A stretch of 64,000 nt of DNA from [Limnothrix rosea] IAM M-220 (GCF_001904615.1 NZ_MRBY01000018.1:1-64000), one strand, 5' to 3'; shown: positions 34,585 through 44,541, numbered from the stretch's first letter. Translations and numbers: made by a program. Notes: generated from the letters alone by a model not told the origin.

Positions 34585-36621
34585 TCAGTTAACCTTCGGC
34601 ACATTCTCAGTAACATCATAGATAAAACAGCCAGAAAACCATCGGCTCGTCGCGAGTCGATAAGTTTCCTTACTACTTTCACTACCGCCACTCGTGACCG
34701 CACTCAGATCTTCGAGAATAGAGCGAATTAAGGGTAATGGTTGCTCAACTTTAACGGTATTGGTCTCAAGATTAGAAAATTGTCTATCGAGTTGCGCCTG
34801 AAATTTCGTAAAGGGATCAATACTGCCAATCCAATACACTTGCCAGCGACCAGCCGGACGTTGGGGAATAAAGGTAAGCTCAGGGCTTTTACCAGCATTC
34901 ACTTCTACCTGTAATGGATTTTGGGTGGTGAGTAGGATAATTTCCTGTTTGGGACTGACCGCTAAACCAATAAAATTAATCGTTGCGTTGCCTAAATTTT
35001 TGTACTGGAACGTCAGGGTTTCGCTAGGTTTGACCTTAACCGCCTGAAACTTCGGGGCTTGGGCAATACTAACGGGTGAAACTTTCTGAATTAGCGGCGA
35101 TCGCTTGGGTTGGAGACGATTAAAGCTGACTTGAGTCTGTAACGTCGAACTTGTTTCGTTCACCAGTAGTCGTAGCCATTTCAACGCCAATAACTGTTCA
35201 AGGGTAGGCTGCAAATTCTCCACAGAAGACTTAATGGCCTGATTACTCTCCATGGGAAATAGGGCAGGTAAGGGTTGACCACTCAGGGAAAATAGATTGT
35301 AGCCCGCATCAAAAATATAGTCTGCCCATTCAGAAGGATTCCCCACATTAGCAACGGTTGCAATGCCGGCAAAGGCACTGGTCGCGTCAACCCTCTCAAT
35401 GCGACTGAGATGATCACTGAGGGAAATACGTAGGGTGAGATTACGAGGTAGTACCCGTAAATTTTCCTGGAGTGGTGTATCTGGTGTTGGGGCTGTGTCG
35501 TTGGTCTTTGCCTGGGCAGAAAGGCCATTTTTTGTGGTGATCACCAGTATTTTTGGCTCGGCTTCAATGGTTTTTACTTCGCTTTCTGGGGCGATCGCCT
35601 GCAATACTTCCGGCGAATAGCCGAGCAAACTAACTTCCGTTAAACTCCCTTCAGTATTGACCACATGCCCAGCACTGGGCAGCATAACTCGAGTCGGGAT
35701 TAAACCATAAAGGGGCAGGTTGTTTTCCGCAAAATTAGGGACAGGACGCTCTTCGGGCAGAATTTGTAACTGCTGATATCGAAAATTCAGAAAAGTATTG
35801 GCCTCAGCGACCGTCGCCTTCGGATTAACCGCCGCCAAATATTGCGCCAAAGTCACCGTAAATAAACCAACATTTGTCCCATTAATAGCAAATTCTTTAC
35901 CGCCAGTGAGCTGTGCCGCACTAAGCTTTAGCAGAGATTTGCCCTTGAGATTTCGCTGGAGTAAATTCCGTTGTAGCTGTTCTGCAATGGCGATTTCTGA
36001 AGGATTAGCACTACCAGACAAGGGTTTCGGGTAGGCTCTCCCACGCAAATACTGATACTCTCCCCTAGGCAATGGCTCAAAACTAGTATCTAAGACCAAC
36101 ACCGACTGGGCGACATTCAGCGATCGCATAAAACCTTCAATGGTCGAGACGGCGATCGCATTATTAATCACAGCCTTAGATTTGCCCAGTACACCATCGA
36201 CAGGCATCAAAGCATTAATCGCTTTTCCCTGGGTCGTTGTAATCGTGGTGCCATAGCCACTAAAGTGAACGAGCAAAAAGTCCTCTGGTGTCAGCAGATC
36301 CTTCAGTTGCTTTTGAAAGGCTGTAAAAATATTTTCGCGATTAGCCGTTTCATTTTTTAAGACAAAAATATCCGCAGGGTCAAGACCAAAACGATGGATC
36401 AAAAGCCGCTTTTGAATATTAATATCAACGGCACAACCCGCCAGATCATCCGCATCGGGATAACGGTCAATACCAATCAGGAGCGCAAACTTGCGCCCAG
36501 AAAATTTATCGAGGGCTTGAGCATAACGGCCAACTTCACCTCGAAATCCTCGGTCAAAAAGACCAAGGGATAATAGAGTTAATCCTAACCCTTGTAAGAA
36601 GCTGCGTCGATCCAATCTCAT
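34585..36621 (-). CDS. orthocaspase-like protein with YS in place of the HC dyad, Tat-exported
   Basis: The N-terminus has a twin-arginine signal (MRLDRRSFLQGLGLTLLSLG). The caspase p20 fold follows (about 42-185): FALLIGIDRY, 'GCAVDI', the His strand LVHFSGYG where Tyr123 replaces the catalytic His of 'SGHG', and VLVLDTSFEP where Ser180 stands for the catalytic Cys of 'DxCHSG'. This Tyr-Ser pair is known in some cyanobacterial orthocaspases, such as that of Synechocystis 6803, and implies no proteolysis. The C-terminal 450 residues are beta-rich, with a DUF4384-like part perhaps. Likely a secreted scaffold or binding protein; length 678. Confidence 0.83.
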   Translation of the reverse strand: MRLDRRSFLQGLGLTLLSLGLFDRGFRGEVGRYAQALDKFSGRKFALLIGIDRYPDADDLAGCAVDINIQKRLLIHRFGLDPADIFVLKNETANRENIFTAFQKQLKDLLTPEDFLLVHFSGYGTTITTTQGKAINALMPVDGVLGKSKAVINNAIAVSTIEGFMRSLNVAQSVLVLDTSFEPLPRGEYQYLRGRAYPKPLSGSANPSEIAIAEQLQRNLLQRNLKGKSLLKLSAAQLTGGKEFAINGTNVGLFTVTLAQYLAAVNPKATVAEANTFLNFRYQQLQILPEERPVPNFAENNLPLYGLIPTRVMLPSAGHVVNTEGSLTEVSLLGYSPEVLQAIAPESEVKTIEAEPKILVITTKNGLSAQAKTNDTAPTPDTPLQENLRVLPRNLTLRISLSDHLSRIERVDATSAFAGIATVANVGNPSEWADYIFDAGYNLFSLSGQPLPALFPMESNQAIKSSVENLQPTLEQLLALKWLRLLVNETSSTLQTQVSFNRLQPKRSPLIQKVSPVSIAQAPKFQAVKVKPSETLTFQYKNLGNATINFIGLAVSPKQEIILLTTQNPLQVEVNAGKSPELTFIPQRPAGRWQVYWIGSIDPFTKFQAQLDRQFSNLETNTVKVEQPLPLIRSILEDLSAVTSGGSESSKETYRLATSRWFSGCFIYDVTENVPKVN

Positions 36622-36759
36622 CTTGAACTGTGGCCCTTGAGAATCCTGATATCAGACTACCAGCCATCTTTGTATCTGACTACTGCCCAGATGCATAAAA
36701 GCATTTAACTTCAAGATAATTCAAGTAATGCTCTATGCCAGACTTAGGCTTTGTTTGAA

Positions 36760-36833
36760 CGGGACTGACGGGACTCGAACCCGCGACCTCCTGCGTGACA
36801 GGCAGGCATTCTAACCAGCTGAACTACAGTCCC
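36760..36833 (-). tRNA. tRNA-Asp (GTC)
   Basis: The minus strand folds into a cloverleaf: acceptor GGGACTG with CAGTCCC, D arm with GGTTAGAATGCC, anticodon loop CTGTCAC with GTC, and T arm GGGTTCGAGTCCC. The discriminator is G as usual for Asp. CCA is not encoded. 74 bases. Confidence 0.95.
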
Positions 36834-36969
36834 CAGTGGTTTAAGTCACTTTTAATAATATATTCACAGAAAAAATTTATGTCAACCCCCTAAAGCAAAA
36901 AAAATATTGCTGTAGTGGTTAGAAATCAAGTAGGGCGATCGCCTTGAGCAGGGTAACGAAGCCTTAGGA

Positions 36970-37710
36970 TTAGGACACAGATGCCTTCCCGAATCTCCGC
37001 TCCCGTTTTTGAAAGGCGAGTAAGGCTTGATGAAATTCGTGCTTATCAAAGTCTGGCCAAAGGGTTGGTGTCACATAAATCTCGCTATAGGCCATCTGCC
37101 ACAGGAGAAAATTACTGAGGCGCATTTCGCCACTGGTGCGAATCAACAGATCAGGATCAGGAATGCCACGGGTATATAAATGATTGTCGATGAGATTTTC
37201 GTCAATATCCGCCGGATCCAATTCCCCCGCCGCAACTTTTACGGCGATCGCCCGACAAGCCTGTACGAGTTCCTGCCGACCACCATAGTTTGTCGCGACA
37301 GTAAACTGAATACCAGTATTATCTTTCGTTTGTAAAACCGAGCGCTGAATTTCCTCCTGGAGCGAATAGGGGAGGGAAGTCAAATCGCCCACAAAACGAA
37401 TTTGAATACCCTTTTGCGCCCAAATCTTAATTTCGCGGCGCAGCACCTTTTCAAATAGCGCCATTAAAAATTCCACCTCCGCAGGGGGACGACGCCAATT
37501 TTCCGTTGAAAAAGCATATACCGTTAAAGCCCCCACCCCCCAATCTTGACAATAGGTCAAAATATTGCGAATCGTGTCTACCCCCCGCTGGTGACCCATG
37601 ATGCGCGGTAATCCCCGTTGCTTACCCCAGCGGCCGTTGCCATCCATGATGACGGCAATATGTTGAGGTAATTTATTTGGATCAAGATCAATGGGCAGAG
37701 GATAAGCCAT
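36970..37710 (-). CDS. uppS: isoprenyl transferase (undecaprenyl diphosphate synthase)
   Basis: It makes the C55 lipid carrier for cell wall synthesis. Motifs: [14 protein letters not shown] with the catalytic Asp, '[10 protein letters not shown]', '[14 protein letters not shown]', and the C-terminal '[19 protein letters not shown]' and '[13 protein letters not shown]'. The ATG at 37708-37710 gives 246 residues, the family's length; an open frame extends 20 codons upstream but is atypical. It follows cdaA with about 97 bases between, on the same strand, a conserved cyanobacterial order. Confidence 0.93.
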   Translation of the reverse strand: MAYPLPIDLDPNKLPQHIAVIMDGNGRWGKQRGLPRIMGHQRGVDTIRNILTYCQDWGVGALTVYAFSTENWRRPPAEVEFLMALFEKVLRREIKIWAQKGIQIRFVGDLTSLPYSLQEEIQRSVLQTKDNTGIQFTVATNYGGRQELVQACRAIAVKVAAGELDPADIDENLIDNHLYTRGIPDPDLLIRTSGEMRLSNFLLWQMAYSEIYVTPTLWPDFDKHEFHQALLAFQKRERRFGKASVS

Positions 37711-37806
37711 AACGCGAGCAAACTTTTTAGTACGGATAAATACGAACAAAAATAATCTACAAATAGCCAAGTGTAATCTACGGAATTAAGAAAAAAAGAA
37801 AGCACT

Positions 37807-38685
37807 TCAATCCTTGTCTACCGTGGAGGACGGTAACCGCAAAAAACGCTCTAGCAAAACTCTACCCTGAAAACTTAACTGTCGACTGATCCGCCCAAGA
37901 TCCGGGGTGACAGATTCATGATCGCTAGGGGTAAAGTATTCGGCCAATAGTTCTTTTAGTTTGCTACTCGTTAGAGGTCGGTTTAGATTGCCACGCTCAG
38001 CTAAGGAAATGGAGCCTGTTTCTTCGGAGACAACAACACAAACGCAATGTTCAACGCGCTCTGTGATCCCCATGGCCGCCCGGTGCCTTGTGCCCAACTG
38101 TCGTGATGCTGATTTTTCGGAGAGGGGCAAAATTACGCCAGCGGCCACGATACGTGAACCGCTAATAAAAACAGCGCCGTCATGGAGCAATGTGCTGGTC
38201 TGAAAAATGGTTTGGAGGAGTTCTTTGGAAATTTCGGCATTAAGGATCACGCCGGGAACGGAGAAATCTTTTTCGTCCATGGGCGTTATCGTTTCGATCA
38301 CCAGCAACGCACCAGTCCGGTTTTGGGACAGGCTTTTAATGGCTTCAACGATACTGTCGAGTAAATTGTCTTCGGTCGCAATCACCCGTACGGGCGAAGG
38401 TCGCAAGAGACTGACAATATCTCCTCGTCCAATGCGTTCTAGTAAACGTCTCAACTGGGATTGAAAAACAATGGCGATCGCCACAGCAGAGATGAGCACC
38501 AATTTATCGAGGATCGCTTCGACATAACCAAACTGGGCAAGGTGAGCCACTTTTTCGGCAATAATTAGCACTAAAAAACCGCGTACGACCCACAACGTAC
38601 GTCGCTCTTCAATGACAAACAATGCCACGTAGATCAGGAATAAAGTCAGCGCAATATCAACGCTATAGAAAAGCCAACTCGGCAT
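37807..38685 (-). CDS. cdaA: membrane diadenylate cyclase CdaA
   Basis: It makes cyclic di-AMP from two ATP. Three N-terminal membrane helices (about 7-25, 31-48, 60-76) precede the DAC domain with the D-G-A motif (169-171, LLHDGAVFI) and R-H-R motif (200-202, GTRHRAAMG). 292 residues is usual. In cyanobacteria c-di-AMP controls osmotic balance and night survival. It lies between lysA and uppS on the same strand, the common cyanobacterial order, and may be co-transcribed with uppS. Confidence 0.94.
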   Translation of the reverse strand: MPSWLFYSVDIALTLFLIYVALFVIEERRTLWVVRGFLVLIIAEKVAHLAQFGYVEAILDKLVLISAVAIAIVFQSQLRRLLERIGRGDIVSLLRPSPVRVIATEDNLLDSIVEAIKSLSQNRTGALLVIETITPMDEKDFSVPGVILNAEISKELLQTIFQTSTLLHDGAVFISGSRIVAAGVILPLSEKSASRQLGTRHRAAMGITERVEHCVCVVVSEETGSISLAERGNLNRPLTSSKLKELLAEYFTPSDHESVTPDLGRISRQLSFQGRVLLERFLRLPSSTVDKD

Positions 38686-39004
38686 CTGCGATAACCGCTA
38701 CCTCTGCATAACCGACAAACCTGCGGTTAGACTCTATCATGGCATAGAGCCCCACGATGAATGCTATTAATTTTGCTGGGTTTCGTCGGATCATGCCATT
38801 TTGATTCAGCAAATTTAATGCTTGTTTTTTCTTAAGTTTTGCTTTTACGTTTTTGGGAACTCCAGTCGGTTTTAAGCGTCTTTAGACAAATTTAGAAAAT
38901 GTTAAAAGACCTAAAAAAAGGCGATCGCCTGACAACGATCACCCCTTTGAATTTCTCGAATTTTGATTAGAACTTGAGCAAATCAGTAATGACCGACTCA
39001 CGCT
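38686..39004. other. intergenic region between lysA and cdaA, no gene seen
   Basis: The 319 bases separate two minus-strand genes and should carry the cdaA promoter and the lysA 3' end. A HIP1 copy lies near 38922 within an AT-rich stretch. No hairpin with a T run was recognised and no reading frame of note. Confidence 0.4.
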
Positions 39005-40393
39005 TTAAATTTGGCGTAAACGCTCCGGCAAACAATCTTGGCGAACTAAATCATCATAGGTTTCCCGACGAATAATCACTTGAGCTTCCCCTTCATTGAC
39101 CAGTACTGCCGCAGGACGACCAATACGGTTGTAGTTAGATGCCATACTGTAGTTGTAGGCTCCCGTATCAAGGACAACGAGAATATCGCCGGGCTGGGGT
39201 GTCGGCAGTCGCGCATCTTTAATCACAACATCGCCAGACTCGCAGTGTTTACCCGCCACAGTAACCGTTTCATTGCACTCATCAGACATGCGGTTTGCAA
39301 CGACAGAACGATACAAAGATTGATAGGTAATCGGGCGGGGGTTGTCAGACATGCCGCCATCAACCGAAACGTAGGTACGAATTTCAGGGACGACTTTGCG
39401 GCTACCCACGGTATAAGCCGTGATGCAAGCAGTACCCACCAGGGAACGGCCGGGTTCAACAATCAGTTTTGGCAACCCAACACCATACTTTAGACAGGCA
39501 GCTTCTAGGGACTCAGCCACATTACGACACCAAGCTTCAATACTTGGGGGATCATCAGACTCGGTATAACGAATGCCTAAGCCACCACCGAGGTTGAGGA
39601 TTTCAAGGTTAAGGCCGTATTCGCCGGCTTTTTTTAGCCAGCCAGCCAGTACATCACCGAGATCTTTGTGGGGCTGTTGTTCAAAGATCTGGGAACCGAT
39701 ATGGGCATGGAGACCGATGCAGTTGAGGTAGTCATGGCGACCAACCAGGGTAAAGGTTTCTTCGATTTGGTTGGGATCAAAGCCAAATTTACTGTCGAGG
39801 TGGCCGGTACGAATATATTCGTGGGTATGGCATTCGATGCCGGGAGTGAGGCGCAAAATGATATTGGCAGTTGCTTGGCGATCGCCGGTAATTTCTGCCA
39901 GCATTTCTAGCTCAAGGAAATTATCAACAATAATGGTAACGCCGCTATCGAGGGCGAAGTTTAGCTCCTCGCGGGACTTGTTATTACCGTGAAAATAGAT
40001 CTTTGTCGGGCTAATGCCAGCCTGTAAAGTCGTGTAGATTTCACCGCCAGACACCACATCAAAGCCCAAACCTTCACTATCCACAATGGCGCAAATTGCC
40101 ATACAGCTCCAAGCTTTAGAAGCATAAATCGCAAGGGATTCACCGGAATAATATTTTTGGAGGCTCTCACGATATTGACGACAAGTGGTGCGGAGGGTGT
40201 GCTCATCGAGAATGTAGAGCGGGGAGCCATATTTTTCCACCAGCTCAACAACATCACAACCACCGACAACTAAATGATCTTGGTCATTCACCGTCGCCGT
40301 TAAGGGCATTAAGCTTTGGTTTGGGGAAAGGGTTTCGGGGTTTTCTGGCAAATATTGCCGTCCCGTATTTGCGGTAGATTCGACAGTTAACAT
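39005..40393 (-). CDS. lysA: diaminopimelate decarboxylase
   Basis: It makes lysine from meso-diaminopimelate. 462 residues, with PLP Lys in IYASKAWS, 'GLGFDVVSGGEIYTTLQAG', 'IHFHGNNKS'-like segment (KIYFHGNNKS), 'LNLGGGLGIRY', 'VEPGRSLVG' and the C-terminal CESGDV and 'GAYNYSMASNYN'. Cyanobacterial LysA has an N-terminal extension as here. It is divergent from rimI (110 bases between starts) and followed by cdaA. Confidence 0.94.
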   Translation of the reverse strand: MLTVESTANTGRQYLPENPETLSPNQSLMPLTATVNDQDHLVVGGCDVVELVEKYGSPLYILDEHTLRTTCRQYRESLQKYYSGESLAIYASKAWSCMAICAIVDSEGLGFDVVSGGEIYTTLQAGISPTKIYFHGNNKSREELNFALDSGVTIIVDNFLELEMLAEITGDRQATANIILRLTPGIECHTHEYIRTGHLDSKFGFDPNQIEETFTLVGRHDYLNCIGLHAHIGSQIFEQQPHKDLGDVLAGWLKKAGEYGLNLEILNLGGGLGIRYTESDDPPSIEAWCRNVAESLEAACLKYGVGLPKLIVEPGRSLVGTACITAYTVGSRKVVPEIRTYVSVDGGMSDNPRPITYQSLYRSVVANRMSDECNETVTVAGKHCESGDVVIKDARLPTPQPGDILVVLDTGAYNYSMASNYNRIGRPAAVLVNEGEAQVIIRRETYDDLVRQDCLPERLRQI

Positions 40394-40503
40394 AAGCGTT
40401 GGTTTAGATAATTTCCATAACGAATAAAGTTAATTAAGCAGTGTAAGGTATGAATTGATTCCTGTAACGGTGATAATCCTACCCCTCTACGCTTTTTCTA
40501 CCT

Positions 40504-41067
40504 GTGACCACCATTTCCTTACAACTCCAACTGCTCACCGAAGATGATTTACCACAGGTTTTAGAGCTAGATCAGGCTTGCTTCGGAGGACTCTGGTCAA
40601 AGGATGGTTATCTTCGAGAAATGGCCAGTCCGAATAGTACTTTGCTGATTTTACCTTTGCCAAATGATGGCGATCGCCTGATGGGTTTAGGCTGTTTATG
40701 GTCTATTGTTGAAGAAGCCCATGTCACTATTATGGCAGTCCACCCTGATTTTCAAGGACAGGGTCTAGGGCAACTGATTCTGCTGGGATTATTACGGGAT
40801 GCTTGGCTACGGGGTTTAGAGCGGGCCACTTTAGAAGTCCGAGAATCCAATACGGCGGCGATCGCCCTTTATGAAAAATTTGGATTTCAAGTAGCAGGCA
40901 AACGTAAAGGTTATTACCAAACGACAGGCGAAGATGCCCTAATCATGTGGCGCAAGGGTATTAATGAGCAGAAATTTCCTGAGCAATTAAATAAGTGGGA
41001 AAAAATGGTCGGCGATCGCCTCCGGCAAAACAGTTGGCGCTTTCAAAGTGAGTACAATCGGGAGTAA
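40504..41067 (+). CDS. rimI: ribosomal-protein-alanine N-acetyltransferase (GNAT)
   Basis: GNAT motif A is visible as VHPDFQGQGLGQLILLGLL and motif B as RESNTAAIALYEKFGF followed by 'GKRKGYY', the RimI pattern. RimI acetylates the N-terminus of ribosomal protein S18. The start is GTG at 40504. The 187-residue length includes a C-terminal extension with 'ALIMWRKGI' and 'KWEKMVGDRL'. A second, diverged copy of this 3' part lies at 41676-41870 beyond the Uma2 gene. Divergent from lysA as in related cyanobacteria. Confidence 0.87.
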   Translation: MTTISLQLQLLTEDDLPQVLELDQACFGGLWSKDGYLREMASPNSTLLILPLPNDGDRLMGLGCLWSIVEEAHVTIMAVHPDFQGQGLGQLILLGLLRDAWLRGLERATLEVRESNTAAIALYEKFGFQVAGKRKGYYQTTGEDALIMWRKGINEQKFPEQLNKWEKMVGDRLRQNSWRFQSEYNRE

Positions 41068-41087
41068 GCCTTTACGAGAACGGCAAA

Positions 41088-41666
41088 ATGCTTACGACCA
41101 CAGCTGTAGAAAAAAGCATAAGTTTGGTAGATTTTTTGGCGATGCCAGAAACTAAACCAGCCAACGAATATGCTCACGGATTAATTACTCAAAAGCCAAT
41201 GCCCAAAGGAAAACATAGCCGTTTACAGAGTCGATTGGCGCGAGAAATTGATCTACAGACAGAAAATAAAAAAATTGCCCTTGCGCTGACAGAATTACGT
41301 TGTACTTTTGGTGGGCGATCGCTGGTGCCAGATATTGCAGTGGTGCGTTGGGACAATTTACCGAGGGATGAAGATGGAGATATCGGCGATCGCTACGAAC
41401 GTTTCCCTGATTGGACAATTGAAATTCTTTCTCCAGACCAATCCGCCACAACAGTAATGGAAAAAATTATTTTCTGTATGGAGCAAGGTACAGAATTAGG
41501 CTGGCTTATTGATCCCCAAGTGAAATCCATTTCTATTTTCCAACAAACCAGTTTTCCAAAAGTTTATTCTCTAGAACGTAATGCGACAGAGCCATTGACC
41601 TTAATCGCCGAGATTGAAGATTGGCAACTATCAGTCACAGAAATCTTTGACTGGCTGAAGGTCTAA
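41088..41666 (+). CDS. Uma2 (DUF820) family putative endonuclease
   Basis: The protein of 192 residues has the PD-(D/E)xK-like plan of Uma2: 'MPKGKHSRLQSRLAREID', the Asp strand LVPDIAVVRWDNLP, 'FPDWTIEILSPDQSAT' with the acidic residue, 'EKIIFCMEQGTELGWLIDP'. These proteins are very abundant in cyanobacteria and mostly of unknown function. It sits 20 bases after rimI and is followed after 9 bases by a duplicate of the rimI 3' end, so it looks inserted into the end of rimI. Confidence 0.87.
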   Translation: MLTTTAVEKSISLVDFLAMPETKPANEYAHGLITQKPMPKGKHSRLQSRLAREIDLQTENKKIALALTELRCTFGGRSLVPDIAVVRWDNLPRDEDGDIGDRYERFPDWTIEILSPDQSATTVMEKIIFCMEQGTELGWLIDPQVKSISIFQQTSFPKVYSLERNATEPLTLIAEIEDWQLSVTEIFDWLKV

Positions 41667-41675
41667 AACAAGGAG

Positions 41676-41870
41676 GCGATCGCCCTCTATGAAAAATTTG
41701 ACTTTCAGATCGCAGGGCGGCGCAAAGGATATTACCAAGCTACTGGCGAAGATGCTTTGATCATGTGGCGCAAAGGTATTAATGATCAGAAATTCCCAGA
41801 ACAATTAAGTAAGTGGGAAAAGATGATCGGCGATCGCCTCTCCCGACACCATTGGCGATGGCAGCTTTAA
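41676..41870 (+). pseudogene. second rimI 3' end (C-terminal 64 codons)
   Basis: Starting exactly at a HIP1 site, the frame reads AIALYEKFDFQIAGRRKGYY and continues as 'GEDALIMWRKGINDQKFP' to RWQL and a TAA. It matches residues from about 119 onward of the RimI upstream, mostly with third-position differences, and ends differently. No start codon of its own and no N-terminal part, so it is a gene fragment left next to the Uma2 gene. Confidence 0.9.
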
Positions 41871-41873
41871 ATT

Positions 41874-41913
41874 AACAAAAAACAAAAACCTCTAACGACA
41901 AACCAGTTAGAGG
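41874..41913 (-). terminator. rho-independent terminator of glgC
   Basis: On the minus strand CCTCTAAC pairs with GTTAGAGG over a 9-base loop and is followed by TTTTTGTTTTTTG. It lies about 80 bases after the glgC stop. Confidence 0.8.
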
Positions 41914-41994
41914 CAAAACTAAAATATTTAAACTTTTTTTAAAAAGAGCTTGTGTCAAAAAGAGATTTAAACAAAAAACAAAAGGCGATCGCCC

Positions 41995-43284
41995 TTAGAT
42001 CACAGTGCCATCAGGAATAATCGCATTCTTAAGAACCACCACAATACCACTACGGATATAGAAACCGAGTTCCTCACGGTTAGACTCCTCAACCCCATCC
42101 TTATTGACGATCATGACATCCTTGCCAATATGAGCATTTTTGTCAACAATCGCCCGGCGAATCGTTGTCCCCTCACCAATACCAATCGGAGGCTTCCCAT
42201 TTTTCAAGCTTTCAAGGCGCTTCTCATAGGGTTGATAATAGTCAGAACCCATGATCATCGTATCTTCGATCGTACAATTCGCCTCAACACGGGTACGAAT
42301 ACCAAGGACAGAATGGTGAATACGACAATTTTTAATAATGCAGCCTTCGCTGATCATCGACTCAGTGACATTCGCATTGAGAACCTTTGTCGGTGGCAAA
42401 TAACGAGCACGGGTATAAATCGGCGCTTGCTCATCGTAGAAGCTAAAGGGAGGAATAGGCTGCTTCGTCAAACCAAGGTTAGCGTCATAGAACGCTTCGA
42501 TAGTGCCTATATCTTCCCAATAATCATCAAATAAATATGCTTGGACGTTGTAGTCCCTAGACGCATCAGGAATGATTTCTTTACCGAAGTCAGTTTTATC
42601 CTTGCCCTGTCTCAGTAGATCAAGAAGAACTTGCTTTTTAAAAACATAAATTCCCATCGACGCGATATAGGGCTTTTCCTTTGCTTGCTCAGGGTCAAGA
42701 CCCAAGGATTGGGTATCTACCTGCATTGCTTTAAGAGCCTCACCCGTGGGTTTTTCGCTAAAGTCAACCACACGACCTTGGTCATTGATTTTCATTAAAC
42801 CAAAGGCTGGGGCGACCTTTTCACCAACGGGCACAACGGAGAGGGTAATATCTGCGCCCGTTTCGCGGTGGCGCATCACAAAGTCACGGTAATCCATCCT
42901 GTAGAGGTGGTCACCGGAGAGGATGATAAATTCATCGACATCCCATTCTTCCATCAGCCAGCTATATTGACGGACAGCGTCGGCTGTACCTTGGAACCAG
43001 TCGGGATTTTCTTTAGTTTGCTGGGCTGCGAGAACTTCGACAAAGCCATCGTTAAAGCCAGCAAAATTATAGGTTCTACCAATATGTCGGTTTAGGGATG
43101 CCGAGTTAAATTGAGTTAAAACGTATATTTTATGGATTTCAGAATTGATGCAATTACTAACGGGAATATCGATCAGACGATATTTTCCTGCTAGAGGTAC
43201 TGCGGGCTTAGCTCTAAGCTTAGTTAGCGGATATAGGCGAGTACCTGCGCCGCCGCCGAGTATTATTCCTAGGACGCGTTTCAC
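41995..43284 (-). CDS. glgC: glucose-1-phosphate adenylyltransferase (ADP-glucose pyrophosphorylase)
   Basis: It makes ADP-glucose, the committed step of glycogen synthesis. The N-terminal nucleotide loop is [21 protein letters not shown], followed by '[21 protein letters not shown]', 'EVLAAQQT' and the glucose-1-phosphate region GDHLYRMDY and 'SFSEKP'-like DFSEKPTG. The C-terminal left-handed helix domain holds the 3-PGA allosteric Lys region ending [15 protein letters not shown]. 429 residues, as in other cyanobacteria. The 465-base upstream region suggests separate control. Confidence 0.96.
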   Translation of the reverse strand: MKRVLGIILGGGAGTRLYPLTKLRAKPAVPLAGKYRLIDIPVSNCINSEIHKIYVLTQFNSASLNRHIGRTYNFAGFNDGFVEVLAAQQTKENPDWFQGTADAVRQYSWLMEEWDVDEFIILSGDHLYRMDYRDFVMRHRETGADITLSVVPVGEKVAPAFGLMKINDQGRVVDFSEKPTGEALKAMQVDTQSLGLDPEQAKEKPYIASMGIYVFKKQVLLDLLRQGKDKTDFGKEIIPDASRDYNVQAYLFDDYWEDIGTIEAFYDANLGLTKQPIPPFSFYDEQAPIYTRARYLPPTKVLNANVTESMISEGCIIKNCRIHHSVLGIRTRVEANCTIEDTMIMGSDYYQPYEKRLESLKNGKPPIGIGEGTTIRRAIVDKNAHIGKDVMIVNKDGVEESNREELGFYIRSGIVVVLKNAIIPDGTVI

Positions 43285-43749
43285 AAAAAAGACCTCATGA
43301 CTGCCTGTGACCTCTGAGTCAAGTTTATGACTGTAGGGGTCATCTGGAAAAGTAAAAATGCAAACTTTTTGCTACTTTTCTTGTAAATATCCTCCGTAGG
43401 TCTGATTCTCAACGGCGTATTCTAAGGGAAAGGGATCATTTGATTAAGATTTGCTGGGGCGATCGCCAATCTACATAAGGAAATATCGAGATCCTAGGAA
43501 ATCATAGTTAGGGATCAAGGGAAATGCATTTTCTCTACTCAACTGAATCGCTAAAAGTATGGTCATAAATATCGGTTTTATTTTTTTTGATCGTTAGCTT
43601 TAGTTGCGGTGAAGGGGTTTAAACTGAGCCAAAATAGCCTTGAAATGGATGGGTATAGATTGGCGATCGCCACTGCAAGCCATTGGGAATAGTTGATATG
43701 ATAGAGCCTGTGTATTTTTCCAATTCGCTATTTTTCTGTATAGATTCCG
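43285..43749. other. intergenic region between divergent glgC and pdxJ, no gene seen
   Basis: A 465-base control region for two divergent genes. It is AT-rich with HIP1 sites near 43460 and 43663. A TATGAT stretch about 50 bases before the pdxJ ATG (43696-43701) could be a -10 element, but no matching -35 box was found. An open minus-strand frame reaching in from 43600 has no protein character. Confidence 0.4.
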
Positions 43750-44490
43750 ATGCAAAGTCCTAGTCCTCTTCTCACCCTTGGGGTCAATATTGACCATGTT
43801 GCGACCATTCGCCAAGCTCGTCGTACGGTAGAACCGGATCCGGTCACGGCTGCAGCCCTAGCGGAGCTGGGGGGTGCGAATGGCATTACGGTGCACCTGC
43901 GGGAAGACCGTCGCCATATCCAAGACCGTGATGTGCAGATTTTGCGCCAAACGGTACAGACTCACCTCAACCTCGAAATGGCTCCCACGGACGAAATGGT
44001 GGCGATCGCCCTCGACATCAAGCCGGACTATGTCACCCTTGTTCCCGAAAAACGTGAGGAAATCACCACGGAAGGGGGCATTGATATTGTGGGCAATTTT
44101 GAACGGTTTAAAGGTGTAGTCGACGAGCTACAAGGGGCAGATATTCCTGTGAGCTGGTTTATTGATGCGGAGCCGGAACAAATTGAAGCGTCCCAAAAAA
44201 CTGGGGCAAAATTTATTGAGCTACACACGGGCAAATATGCTGAAGCCCCTAGCGAAGTAGCACAACAGGTGGAATTAGATTATCTGCGTCGTGGTGCACA
44301 ACAGGCGATCGCCCAAGGGTTACGGGTCAATGCGGGGCACGGCTTAACCTATCGTAATGTTTTCCCCGTCGCTTGCATTGAGGGCATGGAAGAACTCAAT
44401 ATTGGTCATACCATTATTAGCCGCGCCGTTTTGGTGGGTTTAGAGCGTGCTGTCCGGGAAATGAAGCTTGCCATGGGGGGGCAATTGTAG
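43750..44490 (+). CDS. pdxJ: pyridoxine 5'-phosphate synthase
   Basis: It joins 1-deoxyxylulose 5-phosphate and 3-amino-2-oxopropyl phosphate to pyridoxine phosphate. The 246-residue protein has [16 protein letters not shown], '[18 protein letters not shown]', the [10 protein letters not shown] segment, '[20 protein letters not shown]', and the phosphate-binding RVNAGHGL near the C-terminus. Dxs, which makes one substrate, is encoded 5 kb away. Ycf54 follows 51 bases downstream in the same direction, suggesting one transcript. Confidence 0.96.
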   Translation: MQSPSPLLTLGVNIDHVATIRQARRTVEPDPVTAAALAELGGANGITVHLREDRRHIQDRDVQILRQTVQTHLNLEMAPTDEMVAIALDIKPDYVTLVPEKREEITTEGGIDIVGNFERFKGVVDELQGADIPVSWFIDAEPEQIEASQKTGAKFIELHTGKYAEAPSEVAQQVELDYLRRGAQQAIAQGLRVNAGHGLTYRNVFPVACIEGMEELNIGHTIISRAVLVGLERAVREMKLAMGGQL

Positions 44491-44541
44491 GGTATCTTTA
44501 CTGAGGCAAAAACCTTTAAAAATACTTTTATATCAACTGTT

